Shown in pieces: positions 55,394 to 64,000 of a stretch of DNA of 64,000 nucleotides (the stretch's first letter is position 1; each line of letters opens with the position of its first letter). The notes under the pieces were generated by a model. The model saw only the letters and a list, made by a program, of their open reading frames with translations, was not told the origin of the DNA and searched no databases. The position numbers were made by a program, and so were the translations under genes. The stretch lies in assembly GCF_006064855.1 (NCBI RefSeq), contig NZ_CP040753.1, forward strand, positions 930,001-994,000, written 5' to 3'. The DNA is from Sulfitobacter sp. BSw21498. GTDB taxonomy: Bacteria; Pseudomonadota; Alphaproteobacteria; Rhodobacterales; Rhodobacteraceae.

Positions 55394-58203
55394 GGCTGTC
55401 CCCTGTCGGCCTTATCAACGTAATCGGCCAATGCTTCGCCAATGATCGCCGCAGCCTGCGCATAGCTCCGGGTCAAATGGTCGTGCAGTTCTTTCGGTGT
55501 CTCGACCTCATGCGTGCGACACAAGAACCGCAAGCCCGCCTGCCCCAAAGAATCCTCGCGCAGAACCGATGGTGACAGCAACCGCGTCGCGGCCTGCAAA
55601 GCCCAGCACGTGCGATACACCTTGCGCAACACCTCTGCCTGATCGGCACTGACGATATTTTGCTGGTTCGCATGCGCAATGCCGCTGGCGATATCGCGCG
55701 CCGTTGTCCCTGCCAGCAACGCACCCGCTTGCGCCAACAGCTCGATATCCTGCAAGCGCCCCGGCCCGTTTTTGGCGTCCCAAATGCCGCCCGCGGCCTT
55801 TGCAGCGGCAAGACGCGCGCGCATGGCGGCGACCTCGTGCAAGGTATCGGCGCGGTCGCGCGGGCGTGCGAGCACCTTGTTACACAGCCCCGACACCTCC
55901 TGCATCAGGTCATCGGGGCCGGCCACACATTCGGCTCGCGTCAGCGCGAGATGCTCCCATACCCAAGCTTGCCCCATCTGGTAGCTTTCAAAGCTGGCGA
56001 GACTGGTCGCCACTGGACCCTGCGTGCCGGAGGGGCGCAAACGCATGTCCACTTCGTAAAGCTTGCCTTGGGCCATGGGGGCGGTCATCGCCGTGATCAT
56101 CGCTTGGGTCAGGCGCGCGTAATACAGCCGCGAGGCAAGCGGCCGCTTTCCGTCAGAGGTTTCGACATCGGCGGAATCGTAGACGACAATCATATCAAGA
56201 TCAGAGGCCGCGGTCAGGCGGCGCGCACCAAGCGACCCCATGCCCACCAATACAGCGCCGCGTCCCGGCGGTGCCCCATGACGCCGCGAAAATCCGTCGA
56301 TCACCACGGGCCATAGCCCGCGCAAAACTGCCCGCGCGAGATCGGCATATTGTGCGCCCACCGTCGCGGCATCAAGCAACCCGCGCAGGTGATGCACACC
56401 GATCCGAAAGTGCCATTCCTTTGCCCATCGACGGCAGGTATCAAGCCGCGCCTCATAGTCCTCCTCGGCCTCCAACGCTTCTGTCAGGCTCTCGAGCAAC
56501 CCATCTTCACCGGGCCAATCGCTAAAGAAATCGCCGCCGATCACAGCATCGAACACTGACGCATTGCGCGACAGATACGCCGCCAAGGCGGGCGATGCGC
56601 TGACGATATCCACAAGTAAATCAGACAGTTGCGGGTTGATCTTCAATAAAGAGAATAGCTGCACGCCCGCGGGCAGCCCTCCCAAAAATCCGTCAAAGGC
56701 CAAAAGCGCCTCGTCCGGCTTGGTGGCCCGTGCCAGCCGTGCCAGCAGGCCGGGCTTGAGCTCTGCAAACAGCTCAGCCCCGCGGGCGCTACGCAAAGCG
56801 GGATAACTAAGCCAACGATCAACAATGGCGGCGTCAAAGACATGTTCGTCAGGGGCGGCAGCCGGTGTAGGGCTTGTGGTCGACCCCGCAAAGAACCCTT
56901 CGGTTAATTGGTGAACCTCTTCCAATCGCCGTTCAAGATCGCTGCGCAGCGCGGGCAGATCCATGTCCATCATCGCGGCCAGACGGTCAAAGCCTTCATC
57001 GGACTGTGGCAGCGTGTGTGTTTGCGCGTCGCGGATCATTTGTACCCGGTGCTCGACGGTGCGATGCGCACGGTAATGGTCGCAAAGGGTTTCGGCCGCG
57101 TCTGCGGGAATCCATTCCTTTTCGGCCAATACAGCCATGCCTTCGCAGGTACCGCGCACCCGCAGGTCAGGGTCGCGCCCACCCGCAATCAACTGGCGGG
57201 TCTGGGTAAAGAACTCGATCTCGCGGATGCCGCCGCGCCCCAGCTTCATATTGTGGCCTGACAGTGAAACCTTGCCCCCCAGCCCTTTGTGTTCGCGAAT
57301 GGCAAGCCGCATGTCATGCGCATCCTGTATAGCGGCAAAGTCCAGATGCTTGCGCCAGACAAAGGGGCGCAGGACCGACAGAAACTGATCCCCCGCCGCC
57401 AGATCCCCGGCCGCGGGTCGCGCCTTGATATAGGCTGCGCGTTCCCACGTCCGGCCAAGACTTTCATAGTATCTCTCGGCGGCTTCCATCGCCATGCAGA
57501 CCGGTGTGACACCGGAATCGGGCCGCAAGCGCAGGTCGGTGCGAAAAACATACCCCTCGCCCGTGAGATCGTTGAGCGTTCCGCTCATGGCGCGGGTGGC
57601 GCGCACAAATGCGGTGCGTGCGTCGTGGAAGTCAACCGGATCAAAGCGGGTCTCGTCAAACAGGCAGATCAGATCGATGTCAGAGGAGTAGTTCAGCTCG
57701 CGTGCGCCCATCTTGCCCATGGCAAGCACGACCATCCCCGCGCCGGTTTCGGCATCCTCTTCGGTCATGCCGGGCAGTTTGCCGCGTTTGATCTGCGCCT
57801 TCAGCCCTGCCGTCAGCGCGGCCTGGGTCGCGGCATCGGCGAAATCCGTCAATGCACCGGTAACGTCCTCCAGCGACCAAGCGCCTGCCAGATCGGCCAG
57901 CCCCGTCATCAACGCCACGCGTCGCTTGCTCTGACGCAGGTGGCTTGCAAGCTGGTCGGGGGCCACATCGCCTGCGCAGTCGATAACATGTTGGACTGCC
58001 ACAGCGGGATCCTCGAACGCCGTGCGACACCAGTCGGTTTCCTTTTGCATCAACGCTAAAAGGTAAGGCGACGTCGACCCTGCCCCCGCAACAAGGGCTG
58101 CGATCTCGGGCGGCACATCAGGAAACAGCGCACGCGCATCCTGCGCCTGATCGGTCGTAAAAATGCGGGGACAGCGGGTGATCTGACTGGCAAGTGTTCT
58201 CAT
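55390..58203 (-). CDS. glnE: Glutamine synthetase adenylyltransferase/adenylyl-removing enzyme
   Basis: GlnE attaches AMP to glutamine synthetase and removes it, responding to PII proteins and glutamine. The 937-residue protein has two nucleotidyltransferase domains. The N-terminal removing domain has SSDIDLICLFDE near 177, and the C-terminal adding domain has GSLGARRLTAASDLDMIVVYD near 670; helical PII-responsive segments lie between and after. Both metal-binding D-x-D pairs are intact. The upstream region shared with the DUF2852 gene holds two operator-like dyads. Confidence 0.96.
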   Translation of the reverse strand: MRTLASQITRCPRIFTTDQAQDARALFPDVPPEIAALVAGAGSTSPYLLALMQKETDWCRTAFEDPAVAVQHVIDCAGDVAPDQLASHLRQSKRRVALMTGLADLAGAWSLEDVTGALTDFADAATQAALTAGLKAQIKRGKLPGMTEEDAETGAGMVVLAMGKMGARELNYSSDIDLICLFDETRFDPVDFHDARTAFVRATRAMSGTLNDLTGEGYVFRTDLRLRPDSGVTPVCMAMEAAERYYESLGRTWERAAYIKARPAAGDLAAGDQFLSVLRPFVWRKHLDFAAIQDAHDMRLAIREHKGLGGKVSLSGHNMKLGRGGIREIEFFTQTRQLIAGGRDPDLRVRGTCEGMAVLAEKEWIPADAAETLCDHYRAHRTVEHRVQMIRDAQTHTLPQSDEGFDRLAAMMDMDLPALRSDLERRLEEVHQLTEGFFAGSTTSPTPAAAPDEHVFDAAIVDRWLSYPALRSARGAELFAELKPGLLARLARATKPDEALLAFDGFLGGLPAGVQLFSLLKINPQLSDLLVDIVSASPALAAYLSRNASVFDAVIGGDFFSDWPGEDGLLESLTEALEAEEDYEARLDTCRRWAKEWHFRIGVHHLRGLLDAATVGAQYADLARAVLRGLWPVVIDGFSRRHGAPPGRGAVLVGMGSLGARRLTAASDLDMIVVYDSADVETSDGKRPLASRLYYARLTQAMITAMTAPMAQGKLYEVDMRLRPSGTQGPVATSLASFESYQMGQAWVWEHLALTRAECVAGPDDLMQEVSGLCNKVLARPRDRADTLHEVAAMRARLAAAKAAGGIWDAKNGPGRLQDIELLAQAGALLAGTTARDIASGIAHANQQNIVSADQAEVLRKVYRTCWALQAATRLLSPSVLREDSLGQAGLRFLCRTHEVETPKELHDHLTRSYAQAAAIIGEALADYVDKADRGQP

Positions 58204-58287
58204 ATGCCCAGCATTCGCTGGTTACTGGGGCTTCGTCAATGGGCGGAAAGACAGTGCTAAGCCCCAACAAACGCGGCCAAAACCAAA

Positions 58288-58310
58288 TAATGTAAAAAAC
58301 ATTTACATTA
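58288..58310. promoter_or_regulatory. Operator-like dyad 1 upstream of glnE and the DUF2852 gene
   Basis: TAATGTAAA and TTTACATTA are perfect nine-base complements with five bases (AAACA) between. The site is 85 bases upstream of glnE and about 120 bases upstream of the DUF2852 gene. It looks like a binding site for a dimeric regulator. The regulator was not identified. Confidence 0.65.
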
Positions 58311-58347
58311 AACCTTGCAAAGCGGGCCCAGCATGCCGATCTACTGT

Positions 58348-58368
58348 AATGTGAAAGGCATTTACATA
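58348..58368. promoter_or_regulatory. Operator-like dyad 2 upstream of the DUF2852 gene
   Basis: AATGTGAA-AGGCA-TTTACATA resembles dyad 1 in both arms and spacing, with two mismatches between arms. Its centre is 59 bases from that of dyad 1. It lies about 60 bases before the DUF2852 start, where it could cover the promoter. Confidence 0.55.
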
Positions 58369-58430
58369 GCCCACCACCGCACCGGCCCGCAGCGTTCAGG
58401 GCCACCACACTCTGACCGAAAGGGAACTTG

Positions 58431-58838
58431 ATGACACAGAGCTATGCACCCTCGTACGCCGCACAACGCAGTTGGCTGGGCCGTGCCGAGGATTTTCTTG
58501 ACGACAAGGGCAAAGGTGCCTGGATCGCCGCCATGGTTGTCGGCTTTATCGCATTCTGGCCGCTTGGCCTCGCCGTTCTTGCCTATATGATCTGGAGCAA
58601 ACGCATGTTTAAATCTATGTCTTGCAGCAAACGTGCCCGCCGTGGCGTTGTCACCGGGCGTTCTACTGGAAACGCCGCATTTGACGCCTATAAGGCCGAT
58701 ACGCTTGCCCGTCTGGAAGAAGAGCAAACCAACTTCGAAGCCTTCCTGACCCGCCTGCGCGACGCCAAGGACAAGGCCGAGTTCGACCAGTTCATGGCCG
58801 AACGGTCGCGCGATGACGACGATGCGCAAAAGGCCTGA
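58431..58838 (+). CDS. DUF2852 membrane protein
   Basis: The start at ATG 58431 follows AGGGAACTTG. The 135-residue protein has one or two hydrophobic segments at about 30-55 (GAWIAAMVVGFIAFWPLGLAVLAYMIW) with the DUF2852 signature, then a charged, coiled-coil-like tail (about 85-135: LARLEEEQTNFEAFLTRLRDAKDKAEFDQFM). The function is unknown. It precedes an RDD gene by 66 bases and sits under two operator-like dyads, so it is probably regulated as a unit. Confidence 0.85.
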   Translation: MTQSYAPSYAAQRSWLGRAEDFLDDKGKGAWIAAMVVGFIAFWPLGLAVLAYMIWSKRMFKSMSCSKRARRGVVTGRSTGNAAFDAYKADTLARLEEEQTNFEAFLTRLRDAKDKAEFDQFMAERSRDDDDAQKA

Positions 58839-58904
58839 GCCTTGCGTGAAGACAACCGTGCCCTCCGCCTTGGCGGGGGGACAACCATTCTTGAGGGACG
58901 AGAC

Positions 58905-59354
58905 ATGATGACCCCCACCACCCCTGATCCATTCGACCAGCCCGAATTCTATAGCGGTATTCCGACCAAACGGTTCATGGCATGGGTTGTTGATGCTTTG
59001 CTGGTATTGATTGCCAGTGTGCTGATCGTGCCGTTCACTGCCTTTATCGGGTTGTTTCTATTCCCGTTATTGATGCTAATCGTGGGCTTTACCTACCGTG
59101 TTGCGACGCTTGCCAGCGGGTCGGCCACATGGGGGATGCGCCTGTTCGGCATGGAGCTGCGCACCGCACGCGATGAACCGCTTGATCTGGCGTCGGCCTT
59201 TTTGCACACGGCAGGCTATAGCGTAAGCGTTGCCATGATGCCGTTGCAGGTGATTTCGATCATCCTCATCTGTTCTACCTCGCGCCACCAAAGCCTGACG
59301 GATGTGATCCTAGGCACGGTCCCGCTGAATCGTCGTGCCGAAAGCGTGAACTGA
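58905..59354 (+). CDS. RDD-family membrane protein
   Basis: From ATG 58905 (MMTPTTPDPFDQPEFYSG), with GAGGGACGAG in front, the 149-residue protein has three hydrophobic segments. The RDD hallmarks are GIPTKRFMAWVVDALLVL near 19 with R and D, and the pattern SGSATWGMRLFGMELRT. The transported solute, if any, is unknown. It probably shares a transcript with the DUF2852 gene. Confidence 0.85.
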   Translation: MMTPTTPDPFDQPEFYSGIPTKRFMAWVVDALLVLIASVLIVPFTAFIGLFLFPLLMLIVGFTYRVATLASGSATWGMRLFGMELRTARDEPLDLASAFLHTAGYSVSVAMMPLQVISIILICSTSRHQSLTDVILGTVPLNRRAESVN

Positions 59355-59420
59355 CCCAAACTTGTACTTGGCGCGGTTTGGTCCAGTTGTTAGGATTTCG
59401 CGGAACAACAACGGATTTTC

Positions 59421-60242
59421 ATGCGCCATACACTCCCCATCGCACCGCAGTTCTATGTCACTGCGCCGCAGCCCTGCCCTTATCTTGAAGGTCGGATGGA
59501 ACGTAAGCTGTTCACCGCCCTACAAGGAGAGTCTGCGACCAAGCTTAACAACAGTCTGTCGGGGCAAGGGTTCCGGCGGTCGCAGAATGTACTGTACCGC
59601 CCGTCCTGCGCAGATTGCGCAGCCTGTATGTCCGCGCGCATCAACGTGGCCGACTTCAGCCCGAGCAAGGGCCAAAGGCGCACGATCAAACGCAACGCAG
59701 GGATAGCGCGACGGGCGACGTCGCCATGGGCCACAGAAGAACAATACGATCTGTTTCGCACCTATCTTGACAGCCGTCATGCGGATGGTGGCATGGCGGA
59801 TATGGATGTTTTCGAATTTGCCGCGATGATCGAGGAAACACCGATCCGCAGCCGTGTGATCGAATATCATGACAAGCAAACCCGTGATTTGATCGGTGTG
59901 TGCCTGACGGATGTGCTCGAGGATGGGGTGAGCATGGTCTATTCCTTCTACAGCCCCGACCGCCCCCGTGACGGGTTGGGCAACTACATCATCCTCGATC
60001 ATATTGAGATCGCCCGCTCGGCGGGCCTGCCCTATGTTTATCTAGGCTATTGGGTGCCCGGCAGCCCCAAGATGGGGTATAAAGCCAAGTTCTCGGGACT
60101 TGAGGTCTATATGGGGGGCGCGTGGCAAAAGATGCGTAACCCCGATGATTTCTCCTCCGATGAGCATCCGCTGAACACCGTTCCAATTGCCGAGCAGGTC
60201 GCCAATATCGCGCTGCCCGATCTGAGCCCGACCAGAGGCTGA
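59421..60242 (+). CDS. bpt: Aspartate/glutamate leucyltransferase (arginyltransferase family)
   Basis: Bpt attaches leucine from Leu-tRNA to proteins that begin with Asp or Glu, making N-degron substrates for ClpS/ClpAP. The 273-residue protein has the N-terminal cysteine motif CPYLEGR, then [15 protein letters not shown] (about 60-75), and the C-terminal GNAT-like half with [18 protein letters not shown] near 212. The alphaproteobacterial position and the cysteine pattern fit Bpt more than eukaryotic-type Ate1. It is followed by a strong bidirectional terminator. Confidence 0.92.
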   Translation: MRHTLPIAPQFYVTAPQPCPYLEGRMERKLFTALQGESATKLNNSLSGQGFRRSQNVLYRPSCADCAACMSARINVADFSPSKGQRRTIKRNAGIARRATSPWATEEQYDLFRTYLDSRHADGGMADMDVFEFAAMIEETPIRSRVIEYHDKQTRDLIGVCLTDVLEDGVSMVYSFYSPDRPRDGLGNYIILDHIEIARSAGLPYVYLGYWVPGSPKMGYKAKFSGLEVYMGGAWQKMRNPDDFSSDEHPLNTVPIAEQVANIALPDLSPTRG

Positions 60243-60290
60243 TACGCGACTGCGCTGCGCTTTGAACCGCTTTCATTCTCAATGAAACGA

Positions 60291-60317
60291 AAAAAGGCAC
60301 CCCGAGGGGTGCCTTTT
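60291..60317. terminator. Bidirectional intrinsic terminator between bpt and the TRAP genes
   Basis: AAAAGGCACCCC pairs with GGGGTGCCTTTT around a GA tip, with A run on one side and TTTTGTTTT on the other. It serves the converging bpt and TRAP operon. Confidence 0.92.
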
Positions 60318-60342
60318 GTTTTAGCAGAACCGTGCTGCCCGT

Positions 60343-62697
60343 TTAGTTCGGAATTAGATCCGGCACAATTGTCACGATCACCGGGAACATCCACAGCAGC
60401 GCCAAGGCCCCAACCTGGATCAAGACGAAAGGAATGATCCCACGGTAGATGTGCGACGTGGTCACGCTCGCCGGCGCAACGCCGCGTAGGTAGAACAGCG
60501 CAAAGCCAAAGGGCGGCGTCAGGAACGACGTTTGCAGGTTCACCGCGATCATGATCGTCACCCATTTCGGATCAAAGGTGCCGCCATAGATCACCGGCCC
60601 GACAATCGGGATCACGATGTAGATGATCTCGAGGAAGTCGAGCACAAAGCCCAGCACAAACAGCACCAGCATCACGATCAAAAAGACTGTCAGCTCGTTG
60701 TCAAAGCTTTTCAGCCACTGCTGGATGTAGTGTTCACCGCCAAAGGAGATCACAACAAGGTTCAGCAGCTGCGACCCGATCAGGATGGTAAATACCATCG
60801 AGGTCACCTTGGCCGTCTCGCGCACCACGGGGCTAAGCACGCCCGAGGTATAGAGAATCCAGCACGAGAACAGCAGACCGAAGACCGCGTATAGATACGC
60901 ACCATAGGCCACGAAGAAGGCAAACCAGCCTTCGACGCTCACGCCCTCTTGGTTTATGCGCAGGTCAAAGTTCACACCCACAAGGATGCTGATCAGGATC
61001 GCCAGCGTGGACCAGATGATCACCTTGGGTGACCGATCCATATCCTTGAGCTTGCGATACGCCGCCAGCATGATGGCACCACCTGCCCCCAAAGCCGCGG
61101 CAGGCGTCGGGTTGGTGATACCACCAAGGATTGACCCCAGCACCGCAACGATCAAGACCAGCGGCGGAAAGACCACGCGGATCAGTTCGTTACCTGCGCA
61201 AAGCTTCAGCGCATAGACCACACCATACATCACAGCCACGAACGGCAGCGCCATCAGCACCACCAATCCACCCGATGACGTTGCAGGGCCGATCAGCAGG
61301 ATGTCCACCAGCACGGCAAGAACCAGACCAATGCCGCCGATGATCAAGGGGCGCTTGCCCGCCGAAGGTGCCACACCGCGACCCGTCGTCATGACCAAGG
61401 CCAGCAGGATCAGGATGATCGCAACACCGGTCCCGATCGGAGCGGCATCAGCGATCTTGTCTGCCTGCTTTTGGGCCAGTGCTTCTTCGGTCAGCTTTTC
61501 GCTGGCCTGTTGACCACCCGCGGCTTCGATCGCGGCTTGTTCGGTCACCGCTTGATCCCATGCACTTTGCCCGTGCAGTTCGATCATCGCGGCCTGACAG
61601 GCTTCGCCGACGTTCGTGCGCAGGCTGGCGCCTTTCCCGATATCGCTAAAGCTTGAAACCACTGTCGACTGGCTTCCCACCATACCAAGGTTGCCCAGAA
61701 CAATCGTCCCGACGATCAGCAAGGCCGGCATACCAAGGAACCACGTAAAACCTTCGCCCCGCGTGATGGGTTCGGCATTGGTCGCCCCCATTGGCACAGC
61801 AGGCGCTTTTTCAGGGTTCAGCAGCGCGTATACAAAGGCATAGAGCGCATAAAGCAGCGCCAGCATGATCCCCGGCAGCAATGCCGCCTGAAACAGCGTG
61901 CCCACAGACACGACCGCAGGCTCGCCCAGATAGGTCAACGCATCCGTACATCCAGCCGAGGTTGCCCGTGCTTCTTGCGCCGCTGAGTACAAGTCACCAG
62001 CCAATGTGCCCAACAGAACAATAACAATGGACGGTGGGATAATTTGCCCCAAGGTACCAGACGCGGCGATTACACCGGTTGAAAGCTCGGGCGAATATCC
62101 GTTCCGCAACATCGTAGGCAGGGCAAGCAGGCCCATCGTAACAACAGTCGCGCCAACAATTCCTGTCGAAGCGGCAAGAAATGCCCCAACAACTACGATC
62201 GATACGGCAAGGCCACCAGGCAACGGGCCAAACACCCGCGCCATCGTGGTGAGCAAGTCGTTAGCAATCTTGGAACGCTCGAGCGTGATCCCCATGAGAA
62301 CGAACATCAGAACGGCAAGAAGCGTCTCGATCGACTGCCCCGCGAGAACACGTTCGTTCATCCGGTTCACGATAAAGCTAACATTACGATCCAGCGCGAC
62401 TTCCCACCCTTGGGGGAAAACCGATTCACCAACGAGCGGTAGATCGGGATAGCGGAACTTGGACACCGCGTCGTTGGGAACGCCAGAGTTCACCAGATCA
62501 CGATACGCTTGGGACGATTGGTCAATCGCCTGATGCACCATCAACCCCGCACTATCGAGCGCGGCAATGATGCCGAAAGAAATGATACCAGCACCACCGA
62601 TGGCAAAGGCCACCGGAAAGCCGGACAGGATGCCGCCAAAGAGGCAGGCAAAAACAATGATCAGGCCAACTTCGACCCCGTCGAGACCAAATAGCAT
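60343..62697 (-). CDS. TRAP transporter large permease (DctM), long form
   Basis: A 784-residue inner-membrane protein with DctM-type segments (LPTMLRNGYSPELSTGVIAASGTLGQIIPPS near 195-225, and LDFLEIIYIVIPIVGPV and NLQTSFLTPPFGFALFYLRG near the end). Ordinary DctM proteins are about 430 residues. Here extra segments, a soluble insertion (about 55-110) and a second insert (about 370-435, rich in Q, A and E), make the long FcbT3/TakM-type form. It is coupled to the small permease 15 bases upstream. The substrate (organic acid or similar) is unknown. Confidence 0.92.
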   Translation of the reverse strand: MLFGLDGVEVGLIIVFACLFGGILSGFPVAFAIGGAGIISFGIIAALDSAGLMVHQAIDQSSQAYRDLVNSGVPNDAVSKFRYPDLPLVGESVFPQGWEVALDRNVSFIVNRMNERVLAGQSIETLLAVLMFVLMGITLERSKIANDLLTTMARVFGPLPGGLAVSIVVVGAFLAASTGIVGATVVTMGLLALPTMLRNGYSPELSTGVIAASGTLGQIIPPSIVIVLLGTLAGDLYSAAQEARATSAGCTDALTYLGEPAVVSVGTLFQAALLPGIMLALLYALYAFVYALLNPEKAPAVPMGATNAEPITRGEGFTWFLGMPALLIVGTIVLGNLGMVGSQSTVVSSFSDIGKGASLRTNVGEACQAAMIELHGQSAWDQAVTEQAAIEAAGGQQASEKLTEEALAQKQADKIADAAPIGTGVAIILILLALVMTTGRGVAPSAGKRPLIIGGIGLVLAVLVDILLIGPATSSGGLVVLMALPFVAVMYGVVYALKLCAGNELIRVVFPPLVLIVAVLGSILGGITNPTPAAALGAGGAIMLAAYRKLKDMDRSPKVIIWSTLAILISILVGVNFDLRINQEGVSVEGWFAFFVAYGAYLYAVFGLLFSCWILYTSGVLSPVVRETAKVTSMVFTILIGSQLLNLVVISFGGEHYIQQWLKSFDNELTVFLIVMLVLFVLGFVLDFLEIIYIVIPIVGPVIYGGTFDPKWVTIMIAVNLQTSFLTPPFGFALFYLRGVAPASVTTSHIYRGIIPFVLIQVGALALLWMFPVIVTIVPDLIPN

Positions 62698-62712
62698 GGG
62701 ACGCCCCTTGAA

Positions 62713-63681
62713 TTAATGTGTGCCCTCATAGGCTTCTTCGCCCTCGCCCAACGTATCGCGGTCGAGATATTTATCTGCGCTCTCAGGCCCTTCGCGGAAC
62801 TCTAACAAAGCACGATAAAAAACTGATATTGCCTGCAAAATCACCATTACGCAGAAGGCGCAAAGCAGGATCTTGAACAGGAAGTAGCCATTGAACCCGT
62901 TCGGCGAAAAGCCGATGGTCTCCACATTCCACTTCAACAGACGCGCTTTGCGCAGCAACAGCTCTAGCCGGTCGGATGCCGACGGGTTCGGTGTCACCAG
63001 ATGGCGCCACAGGAAGAACCAGCCATAAAGCCACGTGACAATCGCGAAGGGGATCATGAAGCACAGCGCGCCGAACATGTCGATCACGCGCTTGGTGCGG
63101 AACTTGGCACCGGCATAGAACAGGTCAACCCGTACGTGCCCGCCTTGCACAAAGGTGTAAGACACACAAAGACAGACGACCAAGGCGTTGAAAAGCTTTA
63201 GTTCTTCGGCAAACCAGCTGATGTCGAATTGCAGCGGAATACCAAAGCCGATAGAGATATCAGGCCGAGTAAAAATGCGCTGCATAAAGACGATTATGAT
63301 CTGTTGCAGCACCATCAGCAATCCGGCCCACGCAAAAAGACGCCCCGTCGCGTTGGCAAAACCTTCCAGCCCGCGCACACAGGCCCACATAACGCTGCGC
63401 TTCCAAATCCCTATGGCCGTGACAATCACCAGCCCGATCAGCAGGACAAAGAACAGCTCTGCCGAGGCACCGTAGTAGATGAACCGCATCAGCGCTTCGC
63501 CATTGGACCAGTCTAGCCACATGGACGGGTTCAGCAGCGCTGCAAAGAAATTATAGAACGCCTCAAGTAGGTTGCCCAGAACAAAGCTGATCAGGTTGCC
63601 CTCTTGGAACTGGTCCAAGCAGCTGATTTTGGCCCCTTCCGCCGCGCGGAAAAATCCTGCGCATACTGCATCTTCTGCCAT
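62713..63681 (-). CDS. TRAP transporter small permease (DctQ)
   Basis: A 322-residue membrane protein with four DctQ helices in its middle and C-terminal parts (about 70-310), plus a longer N-terminal part than the usual 160-200 residue DctQ. Segments such as YTFVQGGHVRVDLFYAGAKFRTKRVIDMFGALC match the family (V-R-V-D). It sits between the binding-protein gene and the large permease gene. The long form goes with the long DctM. Confidence 0.9.
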   Translation of the reverse strand: MAEDAVCAGFFRAAEGAKISCLDQFQEGNLISFVLGNLLEAFYNFFAALLNPSMWLDWSNGEALMRFIYYGASAELFFVLLIGLVIVTAIGIWKRSVMWACVRGLEGFANATGRLFAWAGLLMVLQQIIIVFMQRIFTRPDISIGFGIPLQFDISWFAEELKLFNALVVCLCVSYTFVQGGHVRVDLFYAGAKFRTKRVIDMFGALCFMIPFAIVTWLYGWFFLWRHLVTPNPSASDRLELLLRKARLLKWNVETIGFSPNGFNGYFLFKILLCAFCVMVILQAISVFYRALLEFREGPESADKYLDRDTLGEGEEAYEGTH

Positions 63682-63778
63682 TGATATCCCCCCTTCGCCC
63701 GCCCGGTTTCAGCGCCGGCTTGGTGCGAAAATTATCCTCCCTTTGCGTGCCCTGTTTCAGGGATGCAAAGTCGCGTGC

Positions 63779-63822
63779 GGGGCCGCCCAAAGGCAGCCCC
63801 CATGTCATCCCAACGGGATGAC
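63779..63822 (-). promoter_or_regulatory. Pair of hairpins after the TRAP binding-protein gene
   Basis: On the minus strand GTCATCC and GGGATGAC pair (63804-63822), and GGGGCTGCC pairs with GGCGGCCCC (63779-63801). They follow the binding-protein stop and precede the permease genes. Hairpins in such a place commonly let the binding protein be made in excess; here that is an inference. Confidence 0.6.
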
Positions 63823-63999
63823 TTACATTTTGCCAAGAACGCGCTGGCGTTGCTCGACATAGTAGGCATCGGATTTCGACAACCATTCTGCCGATGCGGA
63901 CAGCGAGGATTCAAAGCTGGTACGGATGTCAGCGAACAGGGTATCGTCCATGTTCTCGTCCATAACCTCTTTGGAGGCGGCACCGAACGCATCCCAAAC
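63823..63999 (-). CDS. TRAP transporter substrate-binding protein (DctP), C-terminal end
   Basis: The last 58 residues plus the stop of a gene that begins beyond the window. VWDAFGAASKEVMDENMDD, a helix ending SAEWLSKSDAYYVEQRQRVL and a final GKM are consistent with the C-terminal helix of a long-form DctP (FcbT1-type). The position before the two permease genes on the same strand supports it. Ligand residues are not in the window. Confidence 0.8.
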   Translation of the reverse strand, partial: VWDAFGAASKEVMDENMDDTLFADIRTSFESSLSASAEWLSKSDAYYVEQRQRVLGKM

Positions 64000-64000
64000 A

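Overview
The window is a GC-rich chromosomal segment of an alphaproteobacterium, most likely a marine Rhodobacterales (Roseobacter-group) species. Support: ctrA sits next to sciP; the envelope-biogenesis cluster is complete and uses LpxI; TrmFO, GluQRS and Bpt are of alphaproteobacterial type; DksA is cysteine-poor; and there is a giant RTX/Hint protein and a three-part TRAP transporter. No rRNA genes, CRISPR arrays, insertion sequences or phage genes were seen. Genus was not determined.

Layout. 0-9.2 kb: end of trmFO, gluQ, hisI, an IscU-like protein, a candidate structured RNA with its own terminator next to a 42-aa protein, ligA-recG, then sciP-ctrA with a perfect CtrA box between them, and mnmA. 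9.2-22.5 kb: three tandem 34-bp hairpin repeats, then on the minus strand pyrH-frr-uppS-cdsA-dxr-rseP-(40-aa protein)-bamA-ompH-fabZ-lpxA-lpxI-lpxB, which supplies undecaprenyl phosphate, CDP-diacylglycerol, isoprenoid precursor, lipid A and outer-membrane protein assembly; miaA diverges from it. 22.5-34.4 kb: an AraC regulator, a secreted protein, a lytic transglycosylase, ssb, aroK-aroB, a coupled unit (49-aa membrane protein, 522-aa secreted protein, xerD), a phosphoesterase-like protein, a CorC-type transporter, a DUF2254 protein and a MobA-like transferase. 34.5-41.6 kb: a 1,890-residue RTX repeat protein ending in a Hint domain, preceded by about 1.4 kb with no convincing gene, then tRNA-Leu(CAA). 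41.8-60.3 kb: YqaA-like and DsbB-like membrane proteins; an arginine catabolism unit (Lrp regulator, arginase, ornithine cyclodeaminase); a flavin monooxygenase; dksA; a MoxR/VWA locus with a DUF2927 lipoprotein and two very small ORFs; osmC; an M48 protease; an RlmI-like methyltransferase coupled to a solitary PIN protein; a lipoprotein; glnE; DUF2852 and RDD membrane proteins; and bpt. 60.3-64 kb: a TRAP transporter with a long large permease, small permease and the end of the binding protein.

Most of the window is conserved housekeeping sequence. The parts that a standard annotation would miss are the structured RNA near 2.2 kb, six ORFs shorter than 60 codons, two look-alike operator dyads between glnE and the DUF2852 gene, several strong inverted repeats, and the MoxR/VWA locus. 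Start codons were adjusted where a Shine-Dalgarno sequence or the family N-terminus decided the matter. All family calls come from reading motifs; no database search was run.
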